29,511 bases of DNA from Kiritimatiellia bacterium (lineage in GTDB: Bacteria; Verrucomicrobiota; Kiritimatiellia; RFP12; UBA1067), in contig JAKSOY010000024.1 in NCBI GenBank assembly GCA_024405255.1, positions 1 through 29,511 on the forward strand, in the 5' to 3' direction. Made by a program: the position numbers and the translations under genes. Shown here one piece after another: positions 8,132 through 15,143 of this stretch. The number at the start of each line of letters is the position of its first letter. The first letter of the stretch is position 1. The notes beneath the pieces were generated by a model, which saw only the letters and a program-made list of their open reading frames with translations, had not been told where the DNA came from and ran no database searches.

Positions 8132-9067
8132 ATGGACGACAAAATCAAGACGCGTGTCATTGCAATTGCCAACCAGAAGGGTGGCGTGGGCAAAACGACG
8201 ACGGTGGTGAATCTGGCCGCGGCGTTGTCGAAGCTGCGTAAGACGGTGCTGGTGATCGACCTCGACCCGCAGGCGAATGCGACGACGGGTCTCGGGCTTG
8301 CGCCGCAGGAAGGCGTGTCGCTCTACCCGTGCCTCATCGGCGCGCAGCAGATCGCCGACATGATCCAGCCGACGCCGTATGAGAATCTGAACGTCATCCC
8401 GTCCGAAGTCAACCTCTCCGGTTCGGAAATCGACCTTGCGCAGCGGCCTGACCGGCTGCAGGTCGTCCGGAACGTGCTGCAGGCGATTCGCGACGCAAAC
8501 GTGTTCGACTACATTCTGCTGGACTGTCCGCCCTCGCTCGGCATTCTCATGACGTCGACCCTCGCGGCGGCCGATGGCATCCTCGTGCCGATGCAGGCCG
8601 AGTACTATGCGCTGGAGGGCCTGGGCGTGATGCAGGATCTCATCGCGCGCCTGAAGGCGAATGGCGCGAATCCGGCGCTCGAACTCAACGGCATCCTGAT
8701 GACGATGGTCAATGCCAATACGCGCCTCTCGCAGGATGTCATTGCGGAAGTGCGCGAGCATTTCGGGGCGAAGGTGTTCGAGACGATGATTCCGCGCAAC
8801 GTGCGGACGTCGGAGGCGCCGAGCTACGGACAGCCGGTCGTCTTCTACGATCCGTCATGCCGCGGCGCCGAGGCGTACCGTGCCTTTGCAAAGGAATTCG
8901 TCAAGCGCAATCCGACGCGTGGCGGCGAGACGCCGCCGCCCGCCGAGCCGACGGTCCCTGAGACTCCGGCACCCGAAGCGGCCCCAGAGCCCCCGGTCCC
9001 CGAAACCCCTGCGCCGGAGGCACCTGAGGCCCCTGCCCCCGAGGCCCCTGCGCCAACGGTTCCGTAA
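8132..9067 (+). CDS. parA: ParA/Soj-family ATPase with Pro/Glu/Ala-rich tail
   Basis: A MinD/ParA-type partition ATPase of 311 residues. The deviant Walker A KGGVGKTT (residues 16-23, signature Lys16 and catalytic Lys21) opens the protein. A DLDPQANAT segment near residue 45 and DYILLDCPPSLG near 128 follow, the usual ParA order. The ATPase domain ends near residue 263, and about 48 residues of repeated PEAPAPE-type sequence form a disordered tail that ordinary Soj proteins lack. It probably positions DNA or a protein cargo using ATP-dependent dimerisation on the nucleoid. No parB follows; the next gene is a DtxR-type repressor. It lies 5 nt after the unknown 232-residue gene. Confidence 0.93.
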   Translation: MDDKIKTRVIAIANQKGGVGKTTTVVNLAAALSKLRKTVLVIDLDPQANATTGLGLAPQEGVSLYPCLIGAQQIADMIQPTPYENLNVIPSEVNLSGSEIDLAQRPDRLQVVRNVLQAIRDANVFDYILLDCPPSLGILMTSTLAAADGILVPMQAEYYALEGLGVMQDLIARLKANGANPALELNGILMTMVNANTRLSQDVIAEVREHFGAKVFETMIPRNVRTSEAPSYGQPVVFYDPSCRGAEAYRAFAKEFVKRNPTRGGETPPPAEPTVPETPAPEAAPEPPVPETPAPEAPEAPAPEAPAPTVP

Positions 9068-9100
9068 CATTTTCCATTTTCCATTCTCCATTTTCCATTT
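9068..9100. repeat. heptamer repeat tract (CATTTTC family)
   Basis: The gap after parA consists of 7-nt units of the type CATTTTC, with one CATTCTC variant. It begins immediately after the parA stop codon. The same motif reappears in both orientations after dhaL (11764-11850), so it is a dispersed intergenic repeat. It leaves no room for a Shine-Dalgarno before the next gene. Confidence 0.75.
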
Positions 9101-9105
9101 GATTG

Positions 9106-9561
9106 ATGACGAAGGCTCTTGAAGATTATCTCGAAGAGATTCACGTGCTGATCCGGGAAGCGGGTGCGGCACGGGTGCGTGATGTCGCGAACGGATTGAA
9201 AGTGAAGATGCCGAGCGTGGTGAAGGCGATCGCCGAACTCAAGAAACTGGGGCTGGTGACGCAGGAACCCTACGGCAACATCGAACTCACGGAGAAGGGC
9301 TGCCGGGTGGCTTCGCATGTCCTTGGCCGTCATGTCGTCTTGAAGGCGTTTCTGCAGAAGCTGGGCGTCAGCGAGCGCATTGCCGAGAAGGACGCCTGTT
9401 TGATGGAGCACATCCTCAGTGCGGAGACGATGGAACGCGTGCAGGAGTTTCTCGGCGGCGAGCTGCCGAAGCGGTCCCCGACGATTCTCGCGGCGGAGGT
9501 GCCGTCCGTTGTTTCGGCCCGGAAGAAAATTTCCACTAACAAGAACGGAAAGAAAAAATGA
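9106..9561 (+). CDS. DtxR/MntR-family metal-dependent transcriptional repressor
   Basis: A 151-residue protein: an N-terminal winged helix-turn-helix (about 1-62) and a helical dimerisation and metal-binding domain (about 63-125), with no SH3-like third domain, so MntR-sized. Aligning by eye with Bacillus MntR, the ligand positions are Asp7, Glu10, His76, Cys98, Glu101 and His102. Cys98 replaces the MntR Glu99 and matches DtxR Cys102, while Asp7 is MntR-like. It probably senses Fe(II) or Mn(II) and represses transport genes. The C-terminus (about 130-151) is basic. ATG 9106 is preferred over an adjoining TTG; there is no Shine-Dalgarno. Its stop overlaps the MFS start (ATGA), implying co-expression. 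Confidence 0.85.
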   Translation: MTKALEDYLEEIHVLIREAGAARVRDVANGLKVKMPSVVKAIAELKKLGLVTQEPYGNIELTEKGCRVASHVLGRHVVLKAFLQKLGVSERIAEKDACLMEHILSAETMERVQEFLGGELPKRSPTILAAEVPSVVSARKKISTNKNGKKK

Positions 9562-11072
9562 ACGAAAGCAAAATGACGAAATTCAGGTGGATCATCTGCC
9601 TGCTCCTGTTTGCCGCGACGACGGTGAACTATCTCGACCGTCAGGTCCTGTCCCTCACGTTCCCGGACTTCATCAAGCCCGAGTTCCACTGGACCGACAA
9701 TCATTACGGAACGATTACGGCGTGGTTCTCGCTCATCTATGCGGTCGCCTGCCTTTTCGCCGGCAAGTTCATTGACTGGATGGGGACGAAGAAGGGGTAC
9801 CTCTGGGCGATTTTCGTGTGGTCGCTGGCGGCGTGCTTGCATGCGGGCTGCGGCATTGCCACGTGCTGGTTCGTCGACGGTGTCGACTCGGTGGCGGCGT
9901 TGCGCGCCGTGAAGGCCGGTAGCGCCCTCGCGGCCGGTGTGGCCGGCGTGTCGATGTGGCTGTTCCTCGCGTGCCGTATTGCGCTCGCGTTCGGCGAGGC
10001 GGGCAACTTCCCGGCGGCCATCAAGGTGACGGCCGAATATTTCCCGAAGCGTGACCGTGCGTATGCGACGTCGATCTTCAACTCCGGCGCGTCGGTGGGC
10101 GCGCTCGCGGCGCCGCTCACGATTCCGCTGCTCGCGAAGGCCTGCGGCTGGGAGATGGCGTTCATCATCATCGGCGGCGCCGGTTTCATCTGGATGTTCT
10201 TCTGGCAGTGGCTGTACAGCAAGCCCGCGCAGTCCAAGTTCGTGAACAAGGCGGAACTCGACTATGTGTCGCAGGACGATGCCGAAGAGGCGTCGGCGAA
10301 GCCCGCCGCGGAGGAGGACGAGAAGCCGATTCCGTTTGTCAAGTGCTTCACCTACCGTCAGACGTGGAGCTTCATTGTGGGCAAGTTCTTCACGGACGGC
10401 GTGTGGTGGTTCTATCTCTTCTGGGCTCCGGCGTACTTCAAGGAACTCGGTCACGGACCGACCACCCTCGTGGGCCAGGCGCTCATCTTCACGCTCTATT
10501 TCATCGTCACGGTGGTGTCGATCTACGGCTGCAAGCTTCCCACGGTGTTCATCAACAAGGGCCTGTTCGGCGGCAACCCGTATATGTGCCGTATGCGGGC
10601 GATGCTGATCTTCGCGTTCTTCCCGCTCGCGGCACTCGTCACGCAGCCGCTCTCCGGCGTTTCCGTGTGGTTCCCGGCGATTCTGATCGGTCTTGCGGCC
10701 GCCGGACACCAGGCGTGGAGCGCGAACATCTTCTCGACGGTCGGCGACATGTTCCCGAAGTCCACTATCGCCTCCATCACCGGCATCGGCGCGATGGCGG
10801 GCGGTCTTGGTTCCTTCTTCATCCAGAAGATCGCCGGCTCGCTCTTCGACTACTCCCTCGGTACGACGGTCGTTGACGGCAAGACGGTCATGATGACGAA
10901 GGACCTCCTTGCGCAGGGTGCGCAGTACGCCCGCCCGGCGATGGAGTTCCTCGGATTCGTCGGCAAGCCGGCCGGCTACATGGCGGTGTTCTGCTTCTGC
11001 GGTATCGCCTATCTGCTGGCGTGGTTCCTGATGAAGACGCTGGTGCCGAAATACTCGCCCATCAAAGGGTAG
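9558..11072 (+). CDS. MFS transporter, hexuronate/sugar-acid (ExuT-like) family
   Basis: A major facilitator protein of 504 residues with about 12 hydrophobic segments. The first segment is followed by NYLDRQVLSL, and RIALAFGEAGNFPAAIKV occurs near residue 150. Both are typical of the anion:cation symporter branch that includes ExuT (hexuronate) and glucarate/galactarate carriers. A hydrophilic loop between the halves (about 230-255) is charged (QDDAEEASAKPAAEEDEKP). It should import a sugar acid with protons or cations through the inner membrane; the exact substrate cannot be read. It starts inside the repressor stop (ATGA overlap) after a purine-rich GGAAAG. A metal repressor upstream of a sugar-acid carrier is an odd pairing. 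Confidence 0.88.
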   Translation: MNESKMTKFRWIICLLLFAATTVNYLDRQVLSLTFPDFIKPEFHWTDNHYGTITAWFSLIYAVACLFAGKFIDWMGTKKGYLWAIFVWSLAACLHAGCGIATCWFVDGVDSVAALRAVKAGSALAAGVAGVSMWLFLACRIALAFGEAGNFPAAIKVTAEYFPKRDRAYATSIFNSGASVGALAAPLTIPLLAKACGWEMAFIIIGGAGFIWMFFWQWLYSKPAQSKFVNKAELDYVSQDDAEEASAKPAAEEDEKPIPFVKCFTYRQTWSFIVGKFFTDGVWWFYLFWAPAYFKELGHGPTTLVGQALIFTLYFIVTVVSIYGCKLPTVFINKGLFGGNPYMCRMRAMLIFAFFPLAALVTQPLSGVSVWFPAILIGLAAAGHQAWSANIFSTVGDMFPKSTIASITGIGAMAGGLGSFFIQKIAGSLFDYSLGTTVVDGKTVMMTKDLLAQGAQYARPAMEFLGFVGKPAGYMAVFCFCGIAYLLAWFLMKTLVPKYSPIKG

Positions 11073-11111
11073 GTAATAGGTTATAGGTTATAGGTTTTAG
11101 GTTTTAGGCGA
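11070..11111. repeat. six tandem heptamers (TAGGTTA/TAGGTTT)
   Basis: Six consecutive 7-nt units: TAGGTAA, TAGGTTA, TAGGTTA, TAGGTTT, TAGGTTT, TAGGCGA. The first unit supplies the TAG stop codon of the MFS gene. The motif differs from the CATTTTC heptamers elsewhere but has the same 7-nt period. The rest of the gap to dhaL (11112-11168) is G/T-rich with no clear promoter. Confidence 0.85.
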
Positions 11112-11168
11112 TGGGGATTTGATGTTTGGGGGTTGGTGAATAGGTGAGCATGAAAGAAAGGTAATGCA

Positions 11169-11771
11169 ATGACGATTGAACAATTTAAGAATGTTTGGGC
11201 GAAGGCGGCTGAAAAGACGGCCGCCCGCGAGAAAGACTATTCGCAGCTCGATGCGGCGGCGGGTGGCGACGGCGATCACGGTGAAGCGATCGTCGCGGCG
11301 ACCAAGGCGCTGGCGGCGGCTGAAGGGGACGATTTCAAGTCCCTGCTCGAAGGCATGGTGGAGCGCCTTGAAAGCGATGTGAGCGGCTCGACGAGCTCGC
11401 TCTACGGTACGCTCTTCGAGGGCATGGCCGATGCGGTCGAGGCGGGCAAGACGGAACTGACGGCGACGGAAATCGCGGAGATGTTTGCGGCCGGTCTGGA
11501 AGAGCTCGGTTTCGCGACGAAGGCGAAAGTCGGCGACAAGACGTTCATGGACGCCTTGATCCCGGCGATCGAAGCCCTCGGCGCCCATGCTGCGGAAGGC
11601 GAGGCGGCGATGTTCGCCGCGGCGGCCGCGGCGGCGAAGGCGGGTAGCGAGGCGACGGCGCAGATGCAGGCCAAGTTCGGCCGTGCGAAGAACCTGGGCG
11701 CGCGTTCGATCGGTCCGATCGATGCCGGATCGGCGTCCAACGCCGACATCTGGAGCTGCTTCCAAATGTAA
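11169..11771 (+). CDS. dhaL: DhaL/DAK2-type kinase subunit, orphan
   Basis: 200 residues matching the ATP-binding L subunit of dihydroxyacetone kinase. Seen motifs: Asp28 and the DGDHG loop with Asp34 and Asp36 (the three Mg-ADP ligands of DhaL), GSTSSLYGT near residue 75, GDKTFMDALIPA near 125, and the closing RAKNLGARSIGPIDAGSAS. Spacing between Asp28 and Asp34 is one residue longer than in E. coli DhaL. No DhaK (substrate-binding) or DhaM partner is present, so the substrate, a triose or other small sugar, is uncertain. AAAGG about 8 nt upstream supports ATG 11169. The last codons and stop lie inside a repeat. It follows the sugar-acid transporter, which suggests carbon catabolism. Confidence 0.85.
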   Translation: MTIEQFKNVWAKAAEKTAAREKDYSQLDAAAGGDGDHGEAIVAATKALAAAEGDDFKSLLEGMVERLESDVSGSTSSLYGTLFEGMADAVEAGKTELTATEIAEMFAAGLEELGFATKAKVGDKTFMDALIPAIEALGAHAAEGEAAMFAAAAAAAKAGSEATAQMQAKFGRAKNLGARSIGPIDAGSASNADIWSCFQM

Positions 11772-11850
11772 AATGGAAAATGAAAAATGGAAAATGGGTG
11801 GGACCGCCGTGGTTGCCGCCCATTTTCCATTTTACATTTTTTCATTTTCC
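11764..11850. repeat. CATTTTC heptamer repeats in inverted orientation
   Basis: Units of AAAATGG on the left and CCATTTT on the right flank a short GC-rich centre. The element belongs to the same family as the tract after parA. It starts within the last codons of dhaL, so the dhaL stop TAA (11769-11771) is part of it. It could be a small dispersed element of the MITE or REP type. No terminal direct repeats were identified. Confidence 0.7.
11784..11843 (+). terminator. 18-bp hairpin with T-rich trailer after dhaL
   Basis: Bases 11784-11801 pair with 11816-11833 over 18 positions, with one G-U wobble. A 14-nt loop contains its own ACC/GGT pairing. A T-rich run (ACATTTTTTCATTTT) follows. This is a plausible intrinsic terminator for dhaL built from the heptamer repeat, and it insulates the ribosomal operon that follows. 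Because the upper stem is A-rich, it could act in both directions. Confidence 0.6.
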
Positions 11851-11853
11851 CCC

Positions 11854-11882
11854 TTGCATTTTGTCCCGTTTTTTGAGATAAT
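11854..11882 (+). promoter_or_regulatory. promoter of the alpha ribosomal operon
   Basis: TTGCAT (11854-11859), a 17-bp spacer and GATAAT (11877-11882), close to the sigma-70 consensus. The start would fall near 11889, leaving a leader of about 31 nt with an AGGGT (11907-11911) before rpmJ. This is the only good promoter between dhaL and the operon. Confidence 0.7.
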
Positions 11883-11919
11883 ATCCAACTGTTCGACCAC
11901 AAAAGTAGGGTAAATCATA

Positions 11920-12033
11920 ATGAAAGTACGTAGTTCCGTTCGTCGCATTTGCGAGAACTGCCGCATCATCCGCCGCAAGGGCGTGGTGCGCGTGATCTGC
12001 ACCAACCCGCGCCACAAGCAGCGCCAGGGCTAA
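11920..12033 (+). CDS. rpmJ: 50S ribosomal protein L36 (bL36)
   Basis: 37 residues starting [20 protein letters not shown] and ending NPRHKQRQG. The zinc ribbon ligands Cys11, Cys14, Cys27 and His32 are all present, so this is the zinc-binding form. Length is exactly that of typical L36. It is the first gene of the operon here, 21 nt before rpsM, with AGGGT 8 nt upstream of the ATG. Confidence 0.96.
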   Translation: MKVRSSVRRICENCRIIRRKGVVRVICTNPRHKQRQG

Positions 12034-12054
12034 TAAACAAGAGGAAAAACAACC

Positions 12055-12444
12055 ATGCCGAGATTGATGGGTGTGGATATTCCGGGCAAGAAGCATAGCC
12101 GCTATGCTCTCCGGTACATCCACGGAATCGGGCCGAAGCGCGCGGATGACGTGCTGGCGGCGTGCAATGTCGAGCCGAGCAAGAAGGCCGATGATCTGAC
12201 GCAGGACGAGATCCATGCGATCACCACGTACATTCAGGACCACTACCGGGTCGAAGGCGATCTGCGCCGTGAAGTGTCGCAGAACATCCGCCGTCTGATT
12301 TCGATTGGTTCGTACCGCGGTCTCCGCCACAAGCGCGGTCTGCCGGTTCGTGGGCAGCGTACGAAGACGAATGCGAAGACGCGCAAGGGCAACCGCAAGG
12401 CTTCCAGCGCCGTGATCCGCGCCGCCGCCCCCGCGAAGAAGTAA
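12055..12444 (+). CDS. rpsM: 30S ribosomal protein S13 (uS13)
   Basis: 129 residues. It starts PRLMGVDIPGKKHSRYALRY and has the helix-hairpin-helix YIHGIGPKRADDVL near residue 21. The basic tail GLRHKRGLPVRGQRTKTNAK (about 90-109) is the universally conserved part that contacts P-site tRNA. It sits in the 30S head. GAGG lies about 10 nt upstream of the ATG. The last residues (ASSAVIRAAAPAKK) are a slightly extended Ala/Lys tail. It is followed by rpsK after 19 nt. Confidence 0.97.
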   Translation: MPRLMGVDIPGKKHSRYALRYIHGIGPKRADDVLAACNVEPSKKADDLTQDEIHAITTYIQDHYRVEGDLRREVSQNIRRLISIGSYRGLRHKRGLPVRGQRTKTNAKTRKGNRKASSAVIRAAAPAKK

Positions 12445-12463
12445 GGTGCGAGGAGTTTAATCA

Positions 12464-12928
12464 ATGAGCGAAGAAAACATCAAGCAGGAAACCGCTGCGG
12501 CCCCGGCCCCGGCGGAGACCGATGCGGCGACTCCCGCCGCTGAGGGTGAAGCCGGCGCGAAGAAGGGCCGTCCGCGGAAGTCCATCCCGGCGGGCATTGC
12601 CTTCATCCGTTCGACGTTTAACAACACGCAGGTGTCGATTGCCGATGCCCGTGGTGGTGTGATTGCCTGGAGCTCGGCTGGTAAGGCCGGTTTCAAGGGC
12701 AGCCGCAAGTGCACGGCGTTTGCCGCGACGATGGTCGCGCAGGATGCCGCCCGCACGGCGTTTGCCAAGGGCATGTCCGAATGCGAAGTCCGCATGCAGG
12801 GTGCGGGCGCGGGCCGTGAGTCGGCCGTGCGTGCCATTCAGGCCGCGGGCATTCGTGTCACGATGATTACTGACTGCACGCCTGTTCCTCATAATGGCTG
12901 CCGTCCTCGTAAGCGCAGGAGAGTTTAA
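12464..12928 (+). CDS. rpsK: 30S ribosomal protein S11 (uS11) with N-terminal extension
   Basis: 154 residues against about 129 in E. coli. The S11 fold begins near residue 40 ([19 protein letters not shown]) and ends with the conserved [18 protein letters not shown]. The first roughly 35 residues are Ala/Pro/Glu-rich and acidic (for example [19 protein letters not shown]), an unusual addition to a 30S platform protein. The upstream GAGGAG at suitable spacing supports this start, so the extension is probably real. It ends 2 nt before rpsD. Confidence 0.96.
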   Translation: MSEENIKQETAAAPAPAETDAATPAAEGEAGAKKGRPRKSIPAGIAFIRSTFNNTQVSIADARGGVIAWSSAGKAGFKGSRKCTAFAATMVAQDAARTAFAKGMSECEVRMQGAGAGRESAVRAIQAAGIRVTMITDCTPVPHNGCRPRKRRRV

Positions 12929-12930
12929 TC

Positions 12931-13542
12931 ATGGGTCGTTATACAGGTTCTCGTTCTAAGATCGCCCGCCGTTTCGGTGAGCCTATCTTCGCGAATGTGA
13001 AGACGTCGAAGGCGATCGAGAAGCGTCCGAATCGTCCGGGACAGCACGGTGCGAAGCGCGTGCGCAAGCTTTCCGAATATGGTGAGCAGCTCCGTGAGAA
13101 GCAGAAGGCTCGTTTCACCTACGGCATGATGGAGAAGCAGTTCCACCTCTTCTTCGAGCGTGCCAAGGCGATGCAGGGTATCACGGGTGACAACCTCCTC
13201 CGTCTCTGCGAGACTCGTTTGGACAACGTGATCTTCCGTATGGGCATTGCGCCGACGCGTGCGGCGGCCCGCCAGCTCGTGACGCATCGGCACGTGACGG
13301 TGAACGGCAAGATCTGCGGCATTCCGTCGTATATCGTCCGTGTGGGCGAGACGATCAGCCTCCGCGAGAAGTCGCGTCAGCTGGTTGCCGTCGAGCAGTG
13401 CCTCGAACACAGCAAGGTGTCTGTGGCGTGGCTCACGTTCGACCGTGCGACGATGCAGGGTTCTCTCACGAGTCTGCCGACCCGCGAGGAAATCCCCGAG
13501 AACATCGACGTTCAGGCGATCGTCGAATTGTACTCGCGTTAA
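12931..13542 (+). CDS. rpsD: 30S ribosomal protein S4 (uS4)
   Basis: 203 residues, the normal length. It starts GRYTGSRSKIARRFGEPIFA and has the S4 RNA-binding domain at about 95-155 (RLDNVIFRMGIAPTRAAARQ, then VTHRHVTVNGKICGIPSYIV). The N-terminal zinc cysteines of some S4 proteins are absent, so this is the zinc-free type. S4 starts 30S assembly and often autoregulates this operon; I see no clear pseudoknot target here. The Shine-Dalgarno AGGAGAG lies in the rpsK tail. Confidence 0.97.
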   Translation: MGRYTGSRSKIARRFGEPIFANVKTSKAIEKRPNRPGQHGAKRVRKLSEYGEQLREKQKARFTYGMMEKQFHLFFERAKAMQGITGDNLLRLCETRLDNVIFRMGIAPTRAAARQLVTHRHVTVNGKICGIPSYIVRVGETISLREKSRQLVAVEQCLEHSKVSVAWLTFDRATMQGSLTSLPTREEIPENIDVQAIVELYSR

Positions 13543-13547
13543 TGTCC

Positions 13548-13562
13548 GCGGGCTTGACCCGC
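13548..13562 (+). other. small hairpin between rpsD and rpoA
   Basis: GCGGG (13548-13552) pairs with CCCGC (13558-13562) around a 5-nt loop. It is not followed by a T run, so it is not a terminator. It could tune rpoA translation or mRNA processing. The sequence shows only the 5-bp stem. Confidence 0.35.
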
Positions 13563-13591
13563 TATCGTTTAACCATTTAAGGGAGATTTCA

Positions 13592-14590
13592 ATGCCGATT
13601 CGTTTGAGTCGTTTTGAAATGCCGAAGAACGTCCAGAAGGACGTGGAAGCATCGAACGGAAACTATGCCCGTTTCGTCGCCGAGCCGTTTGAAATCGGCT
13701 ATGCGCGTACGATCGGAAACTCGCTCCGCCGTGTGCTCCTCTCGTCCATCGAAGGATGCGCGATTAACTCCGTGAAGATCGAGGGCGTCAGCCATGAGTT
13801 CTCGACCATCCCGGGTGTCGCGGAGGACGTGACGGATATCATCCTCAACCTGAAGCGCGTGCTGCTGAAAACGTTCACGCGTGAAACCACCTCGCTCCAT
13901 CTGAAGAAGACGGGTCCGTGCACGGTGACCGCCGGCGATTTCGCCGAGGAAAACTCCGTGGAGGTTCTCAACCCCACGCTCGAAATCGCCAACCTCGAAG
14001 AGGGTGCGGTTTTCGACATGGAGTGCGAGATCCGTACGGGTCGTGGCTTCTGCCTCGCCGAGGGTAACAAGACGCCGGACCAGGAGATCGGTCGCATTGC
14101 GATTGACTCGATCTTCTCGCCCGTCACGCGTGTCAACTTCCTTGTGGAGAACTGCCGCGTGGGTCAGCGTACGGACTACGAGAAGCTCATTCTCGACGTC
14201 TGGACCGATGGCCGTGTCACCCCGGATGATGCGCTGAAGACCGCGGCTGCGGTTCTCCGTCGTCACCTCGATGTGTTTGTCGACTACTCGAACATGGAAC
14301 AGCTCGAGATCGACGACACGGAGAAGAAGGGTGCCGACGAGCGTGAACGTCTCCGTAAGCTGCTGAACATGTCCGTGAACGAGATCGAGCTTTCGGTCCG
14401 TGCCGCGAACTGCCTCAACAACGCCAACATCACGTCGGTGGGCGAGCTTGCGCAGAAGACCGAAGCGGACATGCTCAAGTACCGTAACTTCGGCAAGAAG
14501 TCCCTGAACGAAATCAAGGACAAGCTGAAGGACCTCGGGCTGTGCCTCGGCTACAAGTTCGATGCCGATCTGCTCGAATCCAAGAAGTAA
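13592..14590 (+). CDS. rpoA: RNA polymerase alpha subunit
   Basis: 332 residues, the usual length. The N-terminal domain (about 1-230) for dimerisation and beta/beta' contact includes EIGYARTIGNSLRRVLLSSI near residue 32. The linker is at about 232-250. The C-terminal domain (about 255-332) contains VRAANCLNNANITSVGELAQ and FGKKSLNEIKDKL, matching the UP-element and activator-binding surface. ATG 13592 is chosen because GGGAG lies 7 nt upstream and the conserved N-terminus MPIRLSRFEMPK starts there. The same open frame extends upstream into rpsD but has no support. It sits between rpsD and rplQ as in the classical alpha operon. Confidence 0.97.
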   Translation: MPIRLSRFEMPKNVQKDVEASNGNYARFVAEPFEIGYARTIGNSLRRVLLSSIEGCAINSVKIEGVSHEFSTIPGVAEDVTDIILNLKRVLLKTFTRETTSLHLKKTGPCTVTAGDFAEENSVEVLNPTLEIANLEEGAVFDMECEIRTGRGFCLAEGNKTPDQEIGRIAIDSIFSPVTRVNFLVENCRVGQRTDYEKLILDVWTDGRVTPDDALKTAAAVLRRHLDVFVDYSNMEQLEIDDTEKKGADERERLRKLLNMSVNEIELSVRAANCLNNANITSVGELAQKTEADMLKYRNFGKKSLNEIKDKLKDLGLCLGYKFDADLLESKK

Positions 14591-14608
14591 TTGTAAGGAA
14601 GTTTTCTC

Positions 14609-15064
14609 ATGCGTCACCAGAGAGTTATGAAGAAGTTCGGGCGTTCGATGGAACACCGCAAGGCCCTCATGAAGAGCCTTGTGACGAACCTGATCCTCGC
14701 CGAATCCATCAAGACCACGCTCCCCAAGGCCAAGCAGGCTCGCAAGGATGCGGAGAAGATGGTCACGATCGCCCGCAAGGGTCTTGCCGCCGGCAAGCCG
14801 GAAGCGGAAGTCGCGGCGCGTCGTCTCGCGTCGGCCCGCCTCCAGCAGCCGAAGGCCGTTCAGAAGTTGTTCGCCCAGATCGCTCCGGCGATGGAAGGCC
14901 GCAACGGTGGCTATACGCGCATCCTGAAGCTCGATTGCCGCAAGGGCGATGGCGCTCCGATGTGCATCCTCCAGTGGGTTACCGCCCCTGAGGCCAAGGA
15001 TCCCGTCGCCGAAACGCCGGCCGCCGAGGCTCCTGCCGCCACGGAAACGGAAGAGGCCAAGTAA
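14609..15064 (+). CDS. rplQ: 50S ribosomal protein L17 (bL17) with acidic tail
   Basis: 151 residues against about 127 in E. coli. The core MRHQRVMKKFGRSMEHRKAL through GYTRILKLDCRKGDGAPMCI (about residue 120) is typical L17, located near the exit tunnel of the 50S. The last roughly 25 residues (KDPVAETPAAEAPAATETEE) are an acidic Ala/Pro/Thr/Glu tail, resembling the extension on S11. AAGGAA lies 8 nt upstream of the ATG. It is the last gene of the operon, followed by a strong terminator. Confidence 0.96.
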   Translation: MRHQRVMKKFGRSMEHRKALMKSLVTNLILAESIKTTLPKAKQARKDAEKMVTIARKGLAAGKPEAEVAARRLASARLQQPKAVQKLFAQIAPAMEGRNGGYTRILKLDCRKGDGAPMCILQWVTAPEAKDPVAETPAAEAPAATETEEAK

Positions 15065-15106
15065 GCCTCGCGTGCAGTCTGGCGGCATTCAGCCGCTGAA
15101 GAGAAT

Positions 15107-15143
15107 GGGCGTACCCGAGAGGGTGTGCCCGTTTTCTTTATTT
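15107..15143 (+). terminator. intrinsic terminator of the alpha operon
   Basis: GGGCGTACCC (15107-15116) pairs with GGGTGTGCCC (15121-15130) over 10 positions including two G-U wobbles, closed by a GAGA tetraloop. It is followed by GTTTTCTTTATTT. A textbook rho-independent terminator, 43 nt after the rplQ stop. Confidence 0.9.

Noticed and set aside
8132..9067. A parS centromere near parA
   Set aside because: No TGTTTCACGTGAAACA-like palindrome was found around the gene.
11070..11111. CRISPR-like array
   Set aside because: The units are 7 nt with no spacers and no cas genes nearby; these are simple tandem repeats.
13340..13591. rpoA starting 84 codons earlier inside rpsD
   Set aside because: That stretch is the wrong frame of rpsD; the conserved alpha N-terminus and ribosome site place the start at 13592.
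13589..15088. Long - strand open frame opposite rpoA and rplQ
   Set aside because: Antisense to certain genes and of Arg/His/Leu-rich shadow composition; no start signal.
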